Of a stretch of DNA of 46,201 nt, positions 24,758-32,966 are shown one piece after another. The notes under the pieces were generated by a model, which saw only the letters and a list, made by a program, of their open reading frames with translations, had not been told where the DNA came from and did not search any database. The stretch's first letter is position 1. Each line of letters begins with the position of its first letter. The position numbers and the translations under genes were made by a program. This DNA comes from Candidatus Woesearchaeota archaeon (GTDB lineage: Archaea > Nanobdellota > Nanobdellia > Woesearchaeales > WJIZ01): NCBI GenBank assembly GCA_018303125.1, contig JAGVYS010000005.1:1-46201 (forward strand), in the 5' to 3' direction.

Positions 24758-25386
24758 AATTCATAATTTTTCTAATGGCTCCTGCCGTAATGCTACTCTC
24801 AGTTTTATTTATCCTATCCGGCCTTTACATAACTGTAACAAGTGAATCATTTCAGTTAAGAGAGCTTGACAAGCTCGGCATAGGTAATGAATTCGGCATA
24901 GATATAAGCAAATACCACTCAGATGTTCTATCCTACCTCAATGGCAAAAGTGATTCGATGCCAATGGATATAGTTCTTAATGAGAAGGAGCTCATTCATA
25001 TGAGGGATGTTAGGAATGCTTTCTCATTGCTTTCAAATGTCTTTAATGCAATTCTTTTTTCATACCTGCTTTTGCTAACAATAATATATATTTTTTCAGG
25101 CGGCATTAAAATGCCTGCTTTTGCGCTTATGTATACGGGAATTCTGTCACTTGTCCTTGCTTTGGCAATAACATTGATTGGCTTTGACTCTGTTTTCACT
25201 AATTTTCATTTGCTTTTCTTTGAAGGCGACAGCTGGCTTTTCAATCCGGATGAGAATATAATAAAAATATACTCAATCGAATTTTTCTGGAGCATGTTTG
25301 AAAGGTCAATTGCATTCGATATTGTCATAATCCTTTCTGCAGTCATTCCGGGCATTTTATGGAAGGAAAACTTATTAAAAGAATGA
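24754..25386 (+). CDS. DUF1461/TIGR01906-type (Lit-like) integral membrane protein
   Basis: 210 residues with about four spans (roughly 5-27, 90-112, 120-142, 185-205). The conserved family pieces are visible: LNEKELIHMRDVRNAF with a histidine at the loop edge, then NFHLLFFEGDSWLFNPDENI with a second histidine, then a final span. In Gram-positive bacteria the Lit member moves an acyl chain on lipoprotein N-termini. Archaeal members are uncharacterised and archaeal lipids differ, so the reaction here is open. Coupled to the radical SAM gene by ATGA. Confidence 0.72.
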   Translation: MKFIIFLMAPAVMLLSVLFILSGLYITVTSESFQLRELDKLGIGNEFGIDISKYHSDVLSYLNGKSDSMPMDIVLNEKELIHMRDVRNAFSLLSNVFNAILFSYLLLLTIIYIFSGGIKMPAFALMYTGILSLVLALAITLIGFDSVFTNFHLLFFEGDSWLFNPDENIIKIYSIEFFWSMFERSIAFDIVIILSAVIPGILWKENLLKE

Positions 25387-25401
25387 TATGATGAAAGAAG
25401 T

Positions 25402-26106
25402 ATGGCAAAGCTCATAGCTGCAAACTGGAAGATGAACAAAACCGTAGATGAGACAGTTGATTTCATTTCAGGGCTTAAAAAATCAAAGATCCCGAAGGAA
25501 ATGGAAATTGCTGTATTCCCTCCTTTCACTTCCCTTCATGCTGCTTCGAAGCTGCTGGAAAAATCGAAAATATCTCTGGGAGCGCAGAACATGTATTTCG
25601 AGGAAAAAGGCGCTTTCACGGGTGAAATCTCCCCGCTCATGCTTAAGGAACTTGGTTGCAGATATGTTCTGATAGGTCACTCTGAAAGAAGGCACATCAT
25701 TGCAGAAAAAAACAAGGATATAAAGAAGAAGTTTTCCCTTGCATTGAAATGGGAACTTATTCCTGTACTATGTGTAGGCGAAACAAAGAAAGAAAGAAAA
25801 TCAGGAAAAACAATGGAAGTGATAGAGTCGCAGCTAAAGGGGATTCAAGCTTCAAAAGGAATAGTTATAGCGTATGAGCCTGTCTGGGCGATAGGCACAG
25901 GTGAAAACGCCACAGCAAAGCAGGCATCAGAAATGCATTCTGCCATAAGAAGGATTATTTCAAGGAACAGTATAAGGATAATTTATGGTGGAAGCGTCTC
26001 TCCAGAGAACTCAAGCAATTTTCTAAGGGAAAAGGAGATAGATGGCCTTCTTGTAGGCGGGGCATCATTGGACCTGAAGAAATTCACCTATATCATAAAT
26101 TCCTAA
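25402..26106 (+). CDS. tpiA: Triosephosphate isomerase, bacterial type
   Basis: 234 residues. All catalytic motifs are present: AANWKMN (Lys), YVLIGHSERR (His), IAYEPVWAIGTGE (Glu) and IIYGGSV. It interconverts DHAP and G3P in glycolysis/gluconeogenesis. The AYEPVWAIGTG and GHSERR forms are those of bacterial and eukaryotic enzymes, rather than the shorter archaeal TIM family, so the gene was probably acquired. Its last 4 bases overlap the end of a minus-strand pilin gene. Confidence 0.93.
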   Translation: MAKLIAANWKMNKTVDETVDFISGLKKSKIPKEMEIAVFPPFTSLHAASKLLEKSKISLGAQNMYFEEKGAFTGEISPLMLKELGCRYVLIGHSERRHIIAEKNKDIKKKFSLALKWELIPVLCVGETKKERKSGKTMEVIESQLKGIQASKGIVIAYEPVWAIGTGENATAKQASEMHSAIRRIISRNSIRIIYGGSVSPENSSNFLREKEIDGLLVGGASLDLKKFTYIINS

Positions 26107-26642
26107 TCAACATAAACATATACTTTCTGCTGCTTGTCATACTTGTTGCCTAAAACAGCAGAATTGCCCTTATAGACATCAACATTGATGATGTACGTTC
26201 CATGCTGGGCTCCCTTGTCAAGCTCCAAAGCTATCCCTAAATTTGCTTCCTGATTCTGCCCTATCTTCTCTTTTCTATTTTCTGGCAATATTTTAATTGC
26301 ATTTGGCGGGATATCCTTAACAGCACCGTCAGAAAGGTAGCTGCCCAATTCAGCTGTTATGTAAAAGTCTTCAGTCTCAACAACATTCCTGATTTTCAGG
26401 CCGACAATTACCAAATCCTTTGGCTTGAGGTCAAAAGATGCCTGGCTTAAGCATAATATCTGATTGCCCTGGCATTTTAAATCTGCTATCCTGCTGTCGA
26501 GCTCTGTAAGGGTGAGGTCCTTCAATGACTCTGCCCCCCCTGCCAGATTGTAGATGAACACAATGCCAAAACCGAAGATTGCAAGAGAAAGAATAAGAAC
26601 AACTAGGAAGTTTACCGAAAGCTCTATAGCTCCTTTGTCCAT
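26103..26642 (-). CDS. Type IV pilin/archaellin-like protein
   Basis: 179 residues. A short basic leader ending in Gly (MDKG) precedes a hydrophobic helix (AIELSVNFLVVLILSLAIFG), the class III signal-peptide pattern processed by the prepilin peptidase PibD/FlaK. The rest is a beta-rich ectodomain (residues 70-179) with one pair of cysteines (CQGNQILC). It probably forms or caps a surface filament. Third gene of a minus-strand unit with two related membrane genes. Confidence 0.72.
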   Translation of the reverse strand: MDKGAIELSVNFLVVLILSLAIFGFGIVFIYNLAGGAESLKDLTLTELDSRIADLKCQGNQILCLSQASFDLKPKDLVIVGLKIRNVVETEDFYITAELGSYLSDGAVKDIPPNAIKILPENRKEKIGQNQEANLGIALELDKGAQHGTYIINVDVYKGNSAVLGNKYDKQQKVYVYVD

Positions 26643-26643
26643 C

Positions 26644-26862
26644 CTAAGCTATAATCTCATATTCCTTGACAATTATTATCATGAACAGCAAAAGAACTAT
26701 GCCACCAATGACTATCCATGACATACCACCAGTTACATCTCCCTTGAAAATGTTGAAAAGCCCGAAGCCCATTACTGCAAACCCTAGCCATAGAAACTTG
26801 TCAAGAACAAGCTTAAGAATCTCAAACTCCTCTGCCTGAGTCAGCCTTTTTTTCTTTTTCAT
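26644..26862 (-). CDS. Small two-span membrane protein
   Basis: 72 residues. A basic N-terminus (MKKKKRLTQAEEFEIL) is followed by two hydrophobic spans: residues about 25-44 (FLWLGFAVMGFGLFNIF) and 47-69. It overlaps the upstream pilin-like gene by 4 bases and ends one base before the next. It probably serves the same filament or secretion module; no family recognised. Confidence 0.65.
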   Translation of the reverse strand: MKKKKRLTQAEEFEILKLVLDKFLWLGFAVMGFGLFNIFKGDVTGGMSWIVIGGIVLLLFMIIIVKEYEIIA

Positions 26863-27485
26863 ATGAACTTGATGAAAAATGAATTGGTGATGTATTCAAT
26901 CCCTGCATCCGGAACTGTAAGACTGGTGCCGCACTTTGCGTTACTCACTGGAGTAGATGTAGTGTCATCGCGAAGTACTTTTATTTTGTATAATTTTGTA
27001 CCTGATGCTGTCCTGGCTGTCTTAATTGTGATTGGGTAAACATTTGGCTCGCCTGCATCAAGCTTCTGGGTCAATTTGTCCCAGAGGAATGCCGCTGGCT
27101 TTGCTGCACTTGTCGCGAGATTTGAGTCAGGTAGTATAGGTGTTTCAACATCGCCCACAATCTCATCCAGGCATACAACAAAGGATATGTCCTGTGGCTC
27201 CACATTCTTTACACCTATAACTATGACCTTTTCATCCCCCCCTTCAATATCAATCCTGTCTCCGGGAAAAGAAAGCTTCTTGTCCCCTCTCCTCATTGCA
27301 TCAAGGATATCCTGCTTTGATGCATCAAGGACCTGCTGCTGTATGTCACCTGCGCCGCCGAAAAAGTTCTTTACGAACGCCAATCCAAGGCCAAGTACAG
27401 TCATTGCAATGATAATAATCACGATTGAATTAATAGAAAGTTCAAGTGCACCCTTCTTGCTGCGAAACATCCCTCTTTTTTGCAT
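26859..27485 (-). CDS. Type IV pilin-like protein
   Basis: 208 residues. N-terminus MQKRGMFRSKKGALELSINS followed by IVIIIIAMTVLGLGLAF: a basic leader, cleavage expected after KKG, then the class III hydrophobic helix. The ectodomain is beta-rich. A TATA-like gtttataaatt lies at about 27506-27516 and a ggtgag 3-8 bases before ATG 27485. An in-frame ATG at 27470 is also possible. First gene of the three-gene surface unit. Confidence 0.72.
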   Translation of the reverse strand: MQKRGMFRSKKGALELSINSIVIIIIAMTVLGLGLAFVKNFFGGAGDIQQQVLDASKQDILDAMRRGDKKLSFPGDRIDIEGGDEKVIVIGVKNVEPQDISFVVCLDEIVGDVETPILPDSNLATSAAKPAAFLWDKLTQKLDAGEPNVYPITIKTARTASGTKLYKIKVLRDDTTSTPVSNAKCGTSLTVPDAGIEYITNSFFIKFI

Positions 27486-27557
27486 ACTCTCACCATGACA
27501 AGAATAATTTATAAACTTTTCGCAAGCGCACCATAAAAGACGCTTGCTAATATGAGA

Positions 27558-28088
27558 TTAAAGCTTTGCTTTCACTGCCTTATCTGATATTATTGCGGAA
27601 TTGCCTGTTGGGTCTTCAATTATAATCCTGAGCGTTTCCTGCCCCCACATGACCCTTTGGAGCTTCTTGAGCTGATTCTTCGCCTTCTTCTTTATTTCCT
27701 CATCTTCCTCGCTGTCCCTTGCGGATTCAATCGCGGATTTTATCCTGTTCAGCACTCCTTCTATGTTGCTTATGTAGCCGTTGGAATTTTCACCGCCTTC
27801 AACCGTAACCATATGCGGTATCTTTATTGTTGCCTCAGAGCTTTTCACTACCCTTATCTTCATGTCTTCCTCTGAGTTGATATCAATAGTAAATTTCACA
27901 GGGTCATGCTTTTCTTCTGTTTCTATGTCTGCCTTGTGATATTTGCAGGATGTACATGACATTGAGAAAAGGAAGCATTTTCCGAAGAATGGGACTTCCC
28001 TATTGTCCTGGACAAGAGTAAGCGTTTTCTTATTGCATATAGGGCAATCTTGGTCGGTTACAACCTCTGGAGCTTTTTCATCTGCCAT
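27558..28088 (-). CDS. ZPR1-type zinc-finger protein
   Basis: 176 residues. The zinc finger CPICNKKTLTL...MSCTSCKYH (C-x2-C and C-x2-C) is the C4 finger of ZPR1. The following beta domain (PHMVTVEGGENSNGYISNIE) and closing WGQETLRIIIEDPTGNSAI are typical of archaeal ZPR1. In eukaryotes ZPR1 chaperones eEF1A; the archaeal role may be similar but is untested. TATA-like attatttaaat sits about 27 bases upstream. Confidence 0.88.
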   Translation of the reverse strand: MADEKAPEVVTDQDCPICNKKTLTLVQDNREVPFFGKCFLFSMSCTSCKYHKADIETEEKHDPVKFTIDINSEEDMKIRVVKSSEATIKIPHMVTVEGGENSNGYISNIEGVLNRIKSAIESARDSEEDEEIKKKAKNQLKKLQRVMWGQETLRIIIEDPTGNSAIISDKAVKAKL

Positions 28089-28126
28089 AGAAAAAAAATC
28101 AGAAACAGTGATTTAAATAATTTGCC

Positions 28127-28558
28127 TTATTCCTCAAACTCGGTCACTTCAGGAACCTGTTTCTCGCCTTGCTCCTGCTTTGTCCTGTGTATCCTTGCAA
28201 AGGATGGAACGGCTGCTATCCAATCATCACCAAAACCTGCAAGATCGCCATCAATTGCATCACATGTCTTCTTGAGTTTGTTAATGGCCCTTTTCAGCTC
28301 AACCATGTCCTTTTCCTTCAGTGCCTTTATGTTTATTAGCGCGATTGTGTGACCTTCCCTCAATGAATCCAGTATTTCCTTGATGCTTTCGAAATCCTCA
28401 AGAACAAATGGCCTTACCATAACTTTAGATGTGATATCAGAACCTTTTTCGCCTGCATCAAGCTCAACATAATCCTCACGCTTTGAACCTTCCAATATCT
28501 CAGAACTTATGTCCTCTCCGACAAATTTTTCCTTCAGTTTTGAAAAAAATCCAGCCAT
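28127..28558 (-). CDS. sepF: Archaeal cell-division protein SepF
   Basis: 143 residues. The N-terminal amphipathic helix MAGFFSKLKEKFVG is the membrane-targeting segment. The core (MVRPFVLEDFESIKEILDSL, HTIALINIKAL, ACDAIDGDLAGFG-like) matches the SepF fold with the G residue used in dimers. SepF anchors FtsZ to the membrane in archaea that divide with FtsZ. The ATG has a gggaggag site. FtsZ is not in the window. Confidence 0.88.
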   Translation of the reverse strand: MAGFFSKLKEKFVGEDISSEILEGSKREDYVELDAGEKGSDITSKVMVRPFVLEDFESIKEILDSLREGHTIALINIKALKEKDMVELKRAINKLKKTCDAIDGDLAGFGDDWIAAVPSFARIHRTKQEQGEKQVPEVTEFEE

Positions 28559-28679
28559 TTTACTCCTCCCGCAAATTCTCTACTCCGGAATTAGAATTTT
28601 GATAGTATTGCATATATATAAAGTTATCGAAATCTGGCCATTTTGACGTGCATATCAGCCAAAATTTGTTAACAGCAAT

Positions 28680-29663
28680 TCATTTCCTTGCCTTAATCCC
28701 AATATTTGCCTGCATAGCGCATGCTGTAATGGCATTCACTATCTTGTCAACCCCGGAGCTCCTGCCACCATTGATAACTGGCTTTGCGAGGCCTACTGGA
28801 AAAGTGCCGAAGAACTCAAAGTTCGTTAGCTGTGTCAATGCATGGATCAGTACATTTCCAACTGTTATTTCAGGGAATATGAATACATTCGCCTCTCCTT
28901 TCAATGGACTTCCGGGGCATTTCCTTTCTGCGGATTCTGGGCTGTATGCCGCATCAAACTGAATCTCTCCATCGATAACTAAGGAAGGGCACGATGCCCT
29001 TACTAGCTCTAGTGCTTCATGGATATCCTTTAGAACAGGATTATCGCCGCTGCCGTGTGTTGAATAAGAAAGAAGGGCGACTTTTGGCACTATTCCCAAG
29101 CTGTTTACGAACCTTGCTGCATTTACAGCTATCTGTGCCAACTCCTTATGGCCTGGCTTTATTACAAAATCAGTGTCAGAGAAAAAAAGCACACGCTCCC
29201 CTACCACAAGGAAGCATACTGCTGTGACAAGCGTTGTATTTTTGTCAGTCCCTATTATCTGCAGGACAGGCCTCATCCATTCTGCCGTTGAGAACTTAAA
29301 TCCGCCGATTGCGCCATCAACAATTCCCCTGCGAAGCTGAAGTGCGGCGTATGCATTTGGGTCATTAAGCATTTCCCTTGCCTTTACTGCAGTCATGCCT
29401 TTATGCTTCCTGATTGAAACTAGCTCTTCAACATCCTTTTCTGTCGGGATGTGTTCCATTATGTCAGCGCCATCAAGAACTATACCGAATTTTCCTGCCT
29501 TTTTGAGTATATTTTTCTTATTGCCAAGAAGCACGGGCACAGACAAGCCAGCTGAAGCTGAAATTGCGGCTGCCTTTATCAACCTGTCATCCTCTCCTTC
29601 AACAAGCAGGATTCTTCTTTTTTTCCTGAGGGCAATCTCCCTCATCAAAGACATGATATTCAT
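28680..29663 (-). CDS. pta: Phosphate acetyltransferase (or butyryltransferase) family
   Basis: 327 residues, the catalytic PTA_PTB domain only, as in short Pta enzymes. Seen: ILLVEGEDDRLIKAA, GIVDGAIGGFKFSTAEW, ALLSYSTHGSGDNPV (phosphate/CoA loop) and ANVFIFPEITVGNVLIHALTQL. It interconverts acetyl-CoA and acetyl phosphate. No acetate kinase gene is adjacent. Most archaea use an ADP-forming acetyl-CoA synthetase, so this is probably an acquired or phosphotransacylase-only step. The exact acyl group cannot be read. Confidence 0.85.
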   Translation of the reverse strand: MNIMSLMREIALRKKRRILLVEGEDDRLIKAAAISASAGLSVPVLLGNKKNILKKAGKFGIVLDGADIMEHIPTEKDVEELVSIRKHKGMTAVKAREMLNDPNAYAALQLRRGIVDGAIGGFKFSTAEWMRPVLQIIGTDKNTTLVTAVCFLVVGERVLFFSDTDFVIKPGHKELAQIAVNAARFVNSLGIVPKVALLSYSTHGSGDNPVLKDIHEALELVRASCPSLVIDGEIQFDAAYSPESAERKCPGSPLKGEANVFIFPEITVGNVLIHALTQLTNFEFFGTFPVGLAKPVINGGRSSGVDKIVNAITACAMQANIGIKARK

Positions 29664-29699
29664 TCCAGAACATAATCAGATGGAACATTAAAAATATTA

Positions 29700-31163
29700 C
29701 TATTTGACAATTCTTGCTATGCCTTTGTCAGCATCAAGCTCAACCAAGTCGCCGTTTTTTATGATAGATGTTGCATGCTTCGTGCCAATAATGCACGGTA
29801 TTCCCATTTCCCTGCTTATGACAGCTGCATGGCTGGTCACCCCTCCCTCATCTGTGATTATTCCTTTTGCCTTCTTAAGCGCAACAATCATATCCGGCCT
29901 GGTCATGGACGTTACTATTATGTCCCCTGCATCAACACTCACAAGGTCATGCACCTTAAGTATAATCTTTGCGGTGCCTCTTGCCTTCCCGGGTGATGCG
30001 CACATTCCCTTTATCTCATGATGTGGTACATCTTTCTCAAATGCATTTTTGAAAACACCCAAGGCTATGTCAGAATCAAATACAACTGCTTTGTCAAGTT
30101 TTTCTATGCATAGCGAGGCTTTCATTCTCCTGTAAAGGACATCCTTGTCAAATCTGCCTTGCAAAACACTTTCCATCTCAGGAAAAATCGTGTAATCCAT
30201 CTCCCTGTCAGAGAATCCTGACCTTTTTCCTATCTCATGCAAAAACTTCTTTTGGTAGGAGTTGGATATGAGCACGCATTTTTTCCTGTCATCCTGCATT
30301 TTTGCAAAAACCTCAACAGCATTTATCAGTGAGACAGCCTTTTCACCGAGCTTCAAAGATTTAATCAGCTTCTTTTTTTCAGATTTTATATGCTCGGATC
30401 TTTCCTTCTCCTTTTTTATTTCATCATCAGGATTTATGCCTAAATTTATTTCATCAGTTATCTTTTGCCTGAAATAAGCTGCATCAAGATTCTTGACTTT
30501 GGCATAGTTGTTTTCTACCCAGTGGAATTTTCTTGCATGCTCTTCAATCATTTTATCGGTGTTCTTTCCTTTCTTCATGTCTTTCATTATGGCAAGCCTG
30601 CCAAGATAATCAAAGCTTATGAAAGACTGTTCAACAGGGCTAATCAGCATATTGTAATCATCACTGCTTATTTTTGCATTTTCTTCTAACATCGGCTTTA
30701 GAAACGTGTTGGCTTGCATTGAAAAAGACTCGAGCAATCCCATCGCGAGAGCATATTCTGCCACATAAGCATCGTAAAATTCAGTGTAAAGTGAAAGAAG
30801 CTGTGAATCAGAAAGCGAGCTGAAGTCGGAGCCATCCATCTTCATGCAGGAGGCTAAGAAAAGCTTCTCTCTTTTTCTCCAGTCTGACTCAAGCTTTAGA
30901 AGGAATGAGCTATCATGGATAATCTTGTCTACAACTTTCTCTCTAAGCCGAGTCATGTCCTGCTCATTGTAATACCAATGCAAGTAATCATCAATGACAA
31001 AAAACACGAATAGCCTGAATGAATCGCCGAAGTAATCATTCAGAGGCTTTAGGAGATTTATGGTTGCAGGATACATAGTGTGAAGGACTGTGTGCAGGCC
31101 CTTCTTAACCCATGTGTGCTTGTTAAGCGAATATTTCTCTATCACTGCAGAATATTTTTCCAT
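29700..31163 (-). CDS. PEP-utilising enzyme mobile-domain protein
   Basis: 487 residues. The last 100 are the swivelling phosphohistidine domain of PEP synthase/PPDK: ASPGKARGTAKII, TRPDMIVALKKAKGIITDEGGVTSHAAV with the catalytic histidine, and GIPCIIGTKHAT. The first 385 are helical and are not the usual ATP-grasp or PEP barrel. Partners for phosphotransfer are therefore unknown. I place the start at ATG 31163 (MEKYSAVIEKYSL) because a TATA-like atatttaaaaat (minus strand, 31184-31195) lies about 26 bases upstream. An in-frame start at 31385 would run across that promoter and into the opposite gene. Confidence 0.78.
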   Translation of the reverse strand: MEKYSAVIEKYSLNKHTWVKKGLHTVLHTMYPATINLLKPLNDYFGDSFRLFVFFVIDDYLHWYYNEQDMTRLREKVVDKIIHDSSFLLKLESDWRKREKLFLASCMKMDGSDFSSLSDSQLLSLYTEFYDAYVAEYALAMGLLESFSMQANTFLKPMLEENAKISSDDYNMLISPVEQSFISFDYLGRLAIMKDMKKGKNTDKMIEEHARKFHWVENNYAKVKNLDAAYFRQKITDEINLGINPDDEIKKEKERSEHIKSEKKKLIKSLKLGEKAVSLINAVEVFAKMQDDRKKCVLISNSYQKKFLHEIGKRSGFSDREMDYTIFPEMESVLQGRFDKDVLYRRMKASLCIEKLDKAVVFDSDIALGVFKNAFEKDVPHHEIKGMCASPGKARGTAKIILKVHDLVSVDAGDIIVTSMTRPDMIVALKKAKGIITDEGGVTSHAAVISREMGIPCIIGTKHATSIIKNGDLVELDADKGIARIVK

Positions 31164-31208
31164 TATGGCATTATACGCGAGCTTATTTTTAAATATTCTC
31201 AGCAAAAG

Positions 31209-31237
31209 TTTTATAAGTTGATTATAATTATTATAAT
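31209..31237 (+). promoter_or_regulatory. thi operon promoter and palindromic operator
   Basis: A TATA-like ttttataagt (31209-31218) is followed by attataat-t-attataat (31221-31237), an inverted repeat made of two copies of an 8-base self-palindrome. It ends 8 bases before the ATG of thiR. A bound protein would block start-complex assembly. The natural ligand is ThiR itself (inference). Confidence 0.6.
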
Positions 31238-31245
31238 TTAGTAAT

Positions 31246-32022
31246 ATGCTAAACAAAGCTATAGTTGTTAAGGAGGAAAATATCACTGCGTTAAAGTCAG
31301 CTCTAGTAAGGCAGCTCAATAAGAAAGGCATGACGCAGGAGAAGATTTCATCTGCTCTTGGCATTTCACAGCCAATGGTCAGCAAATACCTGTCGCAGAA
31401 AAATATTTATTCTAATCTTAGTGATTTGGCCGAAAGGATATGCAAGATGGGCTCCATACATTGCTCATATGTTTTTACACCTGCTGAGATTGTAGAAGGG
31501 AAAGATTACTTCATATCCCCTCGGGATTCAATGATTACAGAAGAGAAGTCAGATGTGCTAAACAGCATACATAAGGCAATAAAGCTTATGGAAGGCCATG
31601 ACCTTTCAGCTATTTCCCCTAAAGTAAAGATGAATATCGCCTCTGCTACAAATGGGGCTGTCGGGAAGAACGACATAGCTTCAATACCATCTGGGCTGGT
31701 CATAGCAGACAACAGGCTGAGGACATATCTACAAGCCGAGTTTGGGGCAAGCCATCATCTCTCAGGCATACTGTTGTATGCGATGAAGATTAATAACAAT
31801 ATAAGGTCAGTTGTCAACATAAAGTACAATAATCAAATATTAAAAATCGCAAAGGAGAAAAAAATTTCCTGCCTTTTTCTTAACAATGACTATGGGATGA
31901 TAGGAAAGGAAAGAAAATTTGACATCCTTATACATAAGGGCTCATTCGGCCTTGAGCCTGCTTCATATGTTTTTGGCAGTACGCCAGAGGAGGCTGTGAA
32001 AAAATGCATGATGCTGGCATGA
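31246..32022 (+). CDS. thiR: HTH-ThiN thiamine repressor
   Basis: 258 residues. Residues 15-55 form an XRE-like helix-turn-helix (LNKKGMTQEKISSALGISQ, PMVSKYLSQ). Residues about 95-258 are a ThiN domain (SPKVKMNIASATNGAVGKND, IPSGLVIADNRLR, FDILIHKGSFGLEPASY), the archaeal thiamine-phosphate synthase fold. Known ThiR proteins use it to sense thiamine phosphates and repress thiamine genes. A separate thiE follows in the operon, which favours a regulatory rather than catalytic role here. It is the first gene, with a palindrome just upstream, so it probably represses itself and the operon. Confidence 0.88.
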   Translation: MLNKAIVVKEENITALKSALVRQLNKKGMTQEKISSALGISQPMVSKYLSQKNIYSNLSDLAERICKMGSIHCSYVFTPAEIVEGKDYFISPRDSMITEEKSDVLNSIHKAIKLMEGHDLSAISPKVKMNIASATNGAVGKNDIASIPSGLVIADNRLRTYLQAEFGASHHLSGILLYAMKINNNIRSVVNIKYNNQILKIAKEKKISCLFLNNDYGMIGKERKFDILIHKGSFGLEPASYVFGSTPEEAVKKCMMLA

Positions 32023-32966
32023 GATATTCAAGGCAGGAATTGGTTATAGGAAAGGATGCCCAGAAAAAAATAGAGTCATCATCAGCAGTAGTGATAGGCC
32101 TCGGGGCACTCGGAACAGTAACATCAGAATTGCTTGTAATGGCAGGAATAGGCACATTGAAAATAATAGACAGAGACAGGGTAGAGGAATCAAACCTGCA
32201 AAGACAGTCGATTTATTCAGAGCAAGACATAGGTCAGCCGAAGGCTGAGGTTGCAATGAAAAAGCTAAAAGGCATAAATTCGAAAATTGTTATTGCTTCC
32301 GGGATAGCTGACCTGGACCATGGCAATATTCATGAGATGCTTGAAGGGAATGATATCATTCTGGACTGCACTGACAACCTGTACGCAAGGTTTCTCATAA
32401 ACGACTATTCCAGAAAAAGCTCAATTCCCTGGGTTTATGCAGGTGCGATAAGGGAAAACGGGAATGTCATGGCTATAACGAAAGATACTCCATGCTTCAG
32501 GTGCATAGTCGAGGAGGTAGAGGATTTTGAGACATGCGACACTGTCGGTGTGACAGCTGCTGTTTGCCATGTTATAGCATCAATTCAGTCAGACATTGCA
32601 TTAAGAGTGATTACGGGCACGTTCAAAAAACAGGAGCTCATAAGCCTGGGGATGAACAGCTTAAGGCTTACAAAATCATTGACATCACGAAGCAAAAAAT
32701 GCCCTGCATGCAATGGCAGCTATGAATATCTCTCAGGTGAAAAGGAAAAAAACTCCACTAAATATTGTTCAGGGATATTTGTATTCAGGATGGTCAATTT
32801 AAACATTGAAAGCATATCCAAGAGGCTTATTAAATTGGGTGGGCATTCATCAGATAAATGCATATTTTTCGATAACGTTACAATTTTCCCTGACGGGAAA
32901 GTTATGGTCAAGGCAGAGAGCATTGAAGATGCAAAATCAGAAATATCAAGGTATATTGGAATGTGA
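32019..32966 (+). CDS. thiF: ThiF/MoeB-type E1-like adenylyltransferase
   Basis: 315 residues. Start set at ATG 32019 (MRYSRQELVIGK), which overlaps the thiR stop by ATGA and matches the family opening; an in-frame ATG at 32004 is less likely. ATP-loop: AVVIGLGALGTVTSELL; arginine region RDRVEESNLQRQSIY; zinc ligands CFRC and CPAC. It activates the C-terminal glycine of ThiS for sulfur loading. The catalytic segment FETCDTVGVTAA holds the cysteine position. The last 75 residues match the tail of archaeal E1-like proteins. The sulfur donor is not in the window. Confidence 0.88.
   Translation: MRYSRQELVIGKDAQKKIESSSAVVIGLGALGTVTSELLVMAGIGTLKIIDRDRVEESNLQRQSIYSEQDIGQPKAEVAMKKLKGINSKIVIASGIADLDHGNIHEMLEGNDIILDCTDNLYARFLINDYSRKSSIPWVYAGAIRENGNVMAITKDTPCFRCIVEEVEDFETCDTVGVTAAVCHVIASIQSDIALRVITGTFKKQELISLGMNSLRLTKSLTSRSKKCPACNGSYEYLSGEKEKNSTKYCSGIFVFRMVNLNIESISKRLIKLGGHSSDKCIFFDNVTIFPDGKVMVKAESIEDAKSEISRYIGM

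Noticed and set aside
31163-31246. A TPP (THI-box) riboswitch before the thi operon
   Set aside because: Only about 80 bases separate the two start codons, all A/T-rich promoter sequence, and no THI-box core (CUGAGA) is visible.
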